NCBI GenBank assembly: GCA_021324035.1
Contig: JAJPJU010000026.1
Location: 1 to 7,261, forward strand
Reading direction: 5' to 3'
Origin: Spartobacteria bacterium
GTDB taxonomy: Bacteria > Verrucomicrobiota > Verrucomicrobiia > Chthoniobacterales > UBA10450
DNA length: 7,261 nucleotides
Positions 5,835 to 7,261 of the stretch are shown here, piece after piece; position 1 is the stretch's first letter, and each line of letters opens with the position of its first letter. The notes under the pieces are model-generated. The model did no database searches and was not told the origin of the DNA. It saw only the letters and a program-made list of their open reading frames with translations. Position numbers and translations under genes: made by a program.

Positions 5835-7018
5835 ACAAATTTCGCGTTGCAAGAATCACATTCGCGACGCTGTTCGCCCTGGTTCTGATTTCCAACACCG
5901 CCATCGCCATAAAACTAAAATGGCCGTGGCAGCATGAAACTCCGGCGCCTGAACCAAGCGTAGCGCCGTCGCGAGTTGCACGGCCGGTCCAATCAGGTGG
6001 ATTGCCGCCGCCGGACGATACTTCGCGATTCCTTGCCGGCATGCCGGTTCCCAAGGATTCGCCGCTCGCTCCGCTTACAAGCGATCCAGCATGGCAGGAG
6101 CATGCCGCTAACTTTGAAAAAGCCTTTGCCAAACTGAATATGCGGCAACTTGCAAAACTGCGTGCCTGGGAGGGGCAGTATTTTCCGGAAGCGCAGCAGA
6201 ATGTGCCGGTCGCATATTACATGTTCAGCGGTCCAGATTTTCTGTACGTCGACCAATTTTTCCCAAAAGCCGACGTTTACATTTTGTGCGGCAAAGAATC
6301 GCTCGGCCCGCCGCCGGATCCGTTGCGCGCCGGAAATCTTGGCGCCGCGTTACACAATCTCGAGGAAGCAATGCATTCCTCGCTTCGCTTTAGTTTTTTC
6401 ATCACCAAAGACATGAAAGTGGACCTTCAGTCACAGGAACTGAAGGGAACAATACCGATTCTCTACGTGTTTTTGGCGCGGGCCAACAAGTCGATCAAGG
6501 ACGTAACTTACGGATCGCTCAATGAAAGCGGAAATTTTCAGCCGAGCAGACCTGGCACCGGTGGAACACCCGGCGTTCGGATTCAATTCGCCGACAACCA
6601 CTCAAGCCACGAACAAACCCTGTATTATTTCACCACGGACATTTCGGATGGCGGAATCTCTTCGGCACCGGGCTTTCTTCGCTTTTGCGACCATTTCGGT
6701 GTTGGTGGCAGCATCTTGAAAGCGTCGTCCTATTTGATGTTCGAAAATGGTTTTAGCCGAATCCGCAATTTCATTCTCGATCACAGCAAAGTTATTGTTC
6801 AGGACGACGCCGGCATTCCGATCTCTTATTTCGACCGGGACAAATGGAACATCCGGGTTTTCGGCAATTACCTGGGACCGATCGACATTTTCAGGCAACA
6901 CAATCAGCCGAAGCTGGCGGAACTCTATCAACAAAGTGCGCCGCCGCCGCTCGATTTTAATTTCGGCTACCGTTGGAAACGTGAGGAGAGCAATCTCACC
7001 ATCGCCAGCCGGCTCTAG
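5831..7018 (+). CDS. Secreted protein of unknown function, coupled to the permease
   Basis: Residues 1-26 form a signal peptide (MNKFRVARI, hydrophobic TFATLFALVLI, cleavage probably after SNTAIA). Residues 35-62 are a Pro-rich linker. The rest is a soluble domain, so the product is periplasmic or outer-membrane-associated. Notable stretches are YYMFSGPDFLYVDQFFP (129-145), FITKDM (190-195), FADNHSSHEQTLYYFTTD (253-270), LMFENGFSRIRNFILDHS (302-319), VIVQDDAGIPISYF (321-334) and FGNYLGPIDIF (344-354). The pattern of conserved-looking aromatic/Gly/Asp motifs resembles a widespread uncharacterised bacterial family, but this is an impression and I know no function. There are no lipobox cysteine and no hydrolase motif that I can name. 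Its ATG (5831) overlaps the permease TGA (5832-5834). Only two Cys remain after the signal peptide (C153, C286). Confidence 0.85.
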   Translation: MNKFRVARITFATLFALVLISNTAIAIKLKWPWQHETPAPEPSVAPSRVARPVQSGGLPPPDDTSRFLAGMPVPKDSPLAPLTSDPAWQEHAANFEKAFAKLNMRQLAKLRAWEGQYFPEAQQNVPVAYYMFSGPDFLYVDQFFPKADVYILCGKESLGPPPDPLRAGNLGAALHNLEEAMHSSLRFSFFITKDMKVDLQSQELKGTIPILYVFLARANKSIKDVTYGSLNESGNFQPSRPGTGGTPGVRIQFADNHSSHEQTLYYFTTDISDGGISSAPGFLRFCDHFGVGGSILKASSYLMFENGFSRIRNFILDHSKVIVQDDAGIPISYFDRDKWNIRVFGNYLGPIDIFRQHNQPKLAELYQQSAPPPLDFNFGYRWKREESNLTIASRL

Positions 7019-7261
7019 TTATTCCTGAAACCGGCGAAACCACGGGTACGGAAACACGTCTCCGGGACAATCGGTCGGCCATCGCGGCGGATTAATGTCG
7101 CGATGCGGCTTAACGATTGGCCAATGATCGCCCACCTTGCCGCAGCGCTGTCGCAAATACCGAATCAACTCTTCGCAACAATCGAGCTGCGCGCGCGTCG
7201 GTTGATCGCGATTGAAATCGCCGACCAGGCAAATCCCTAAAGCGATGTTGTTCAAGTAATC
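7019..7261 (-). CDS. N-acetylmuramoyl-L-alanine amidase (Amidase_2/PGRP fold), C-terminal fragment
   Basis: The frame enters from the right edge (first residues DYLNN) and ends at TAA (7021-7019), giving the last 80 residues; the N-terminus lies outside the window. NNIALGICLVGDFN matches the central strand of the zinc amidase fold (N...G.ClVGdFN). The segment KPHRDINPPRWPTDCPGD carries the His and Cys zinc ligands typical of T7 lysozyme/PGRP-type amidases, and FPYPWF is the usual C-terminal motif. The enzyme cleaves the amide bond between MurNAc and L-alanine in peptidoglycan, for turnover or recycling. Export cannot be judged without the N-terminus. It is convergent with the secreted-protein gene, with no bases between the two stop codons. 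Confidence 0.92.
   Translation of the reverse strand, partial: DYLNNIALGICLVGDFNRDQPTRAQLDCCEELIRYLRQRCGKVGDHWPIVKPHRDINPPRWPTDCPGDVFPYPWFRRFQE

Noticed and set aside
6424..6446. 8-bp inverted repeat CCTTCAGT/ACTGAAGG in the secreted-protein gene (and a 7-bp one at 6361-6382)
   Set aside because: Stems of this length with short loops are expected a few times by chance in 7 kb.
7008..7035. Intrinsic terminator between the convergent genes (GCCGG...CCGGC)
   Set aside because: The stem is only 5 bp with an 18-nt loop and no T-tract on either strand.

Overview
The window looks like chromosomal DNA of a moderately GC-rich, Gram-negative-type bacterium. The mix of genes suggests a soil member of the Verrucomicrobia (Chthoniobacterales/Udaeobacter-like). 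That mix is a signal-peptide protein with a short helical repeat and coiled coil, a very large multispanning glycosyltransferase with a TPR tail, start codons without Shine-Dalgarno sequences, and 7-bp-period intergenic repeats. The assignment is an inference from style, not from a marker gene.

Layout. (1) Positions 1-595, minus strand: an exported TPR-like/coiled-coil protein whose C-terminus lies beyond the left edge. (2) Positions 596-1081: a divergent promoter region, then tRNA-His(GTG) and tRNA-Arg(TCG) on the plus strand. Two heptad-period repeat tracts lie between and after the tRNAs. (3) Positions 1082-4359: two genes joined by an ATGA overlap, an 879-residue GT-C type membrane glycosyltransferase (beta-sandwich + polytopic core + TPR) and a 213-residue membrane protein of unknown function. 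(4) Positions 4360-4493: a 134-bp gap holding two inverted repeats that compete for one left arm. (5) Positions 4494-7018: a second ATGA-coupled pair, an APC-superfamily amino acid permease and a secreted protein of unknown function. (6) Positions 7019-7261, minus strand: the C-terminal 80 residues of an Amidase_2/PGRP-type N-acetylmuramoyl-L-alanine amidase, convergent with the previous gene and abutting it stop codon to stop codon.

How the genes fit together. Every protein gene encodes an envelope, membrane or exported product. The permease and the secreted protein are probably translated as a unit, as are the glycosyltransferase and its small membrane partner. No mobile element, CRISPR array, toxin-antitoxin pair or recognisable defence system is visible. 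The best candidates for something undescribed are the permease/secreted-protein pair, the glycosyltransferase/213-aa pair, the heptad repeats around the tRNAs, a perfect 13-bp intragenic hairpin, and the competing-hairpin leader before the permease.
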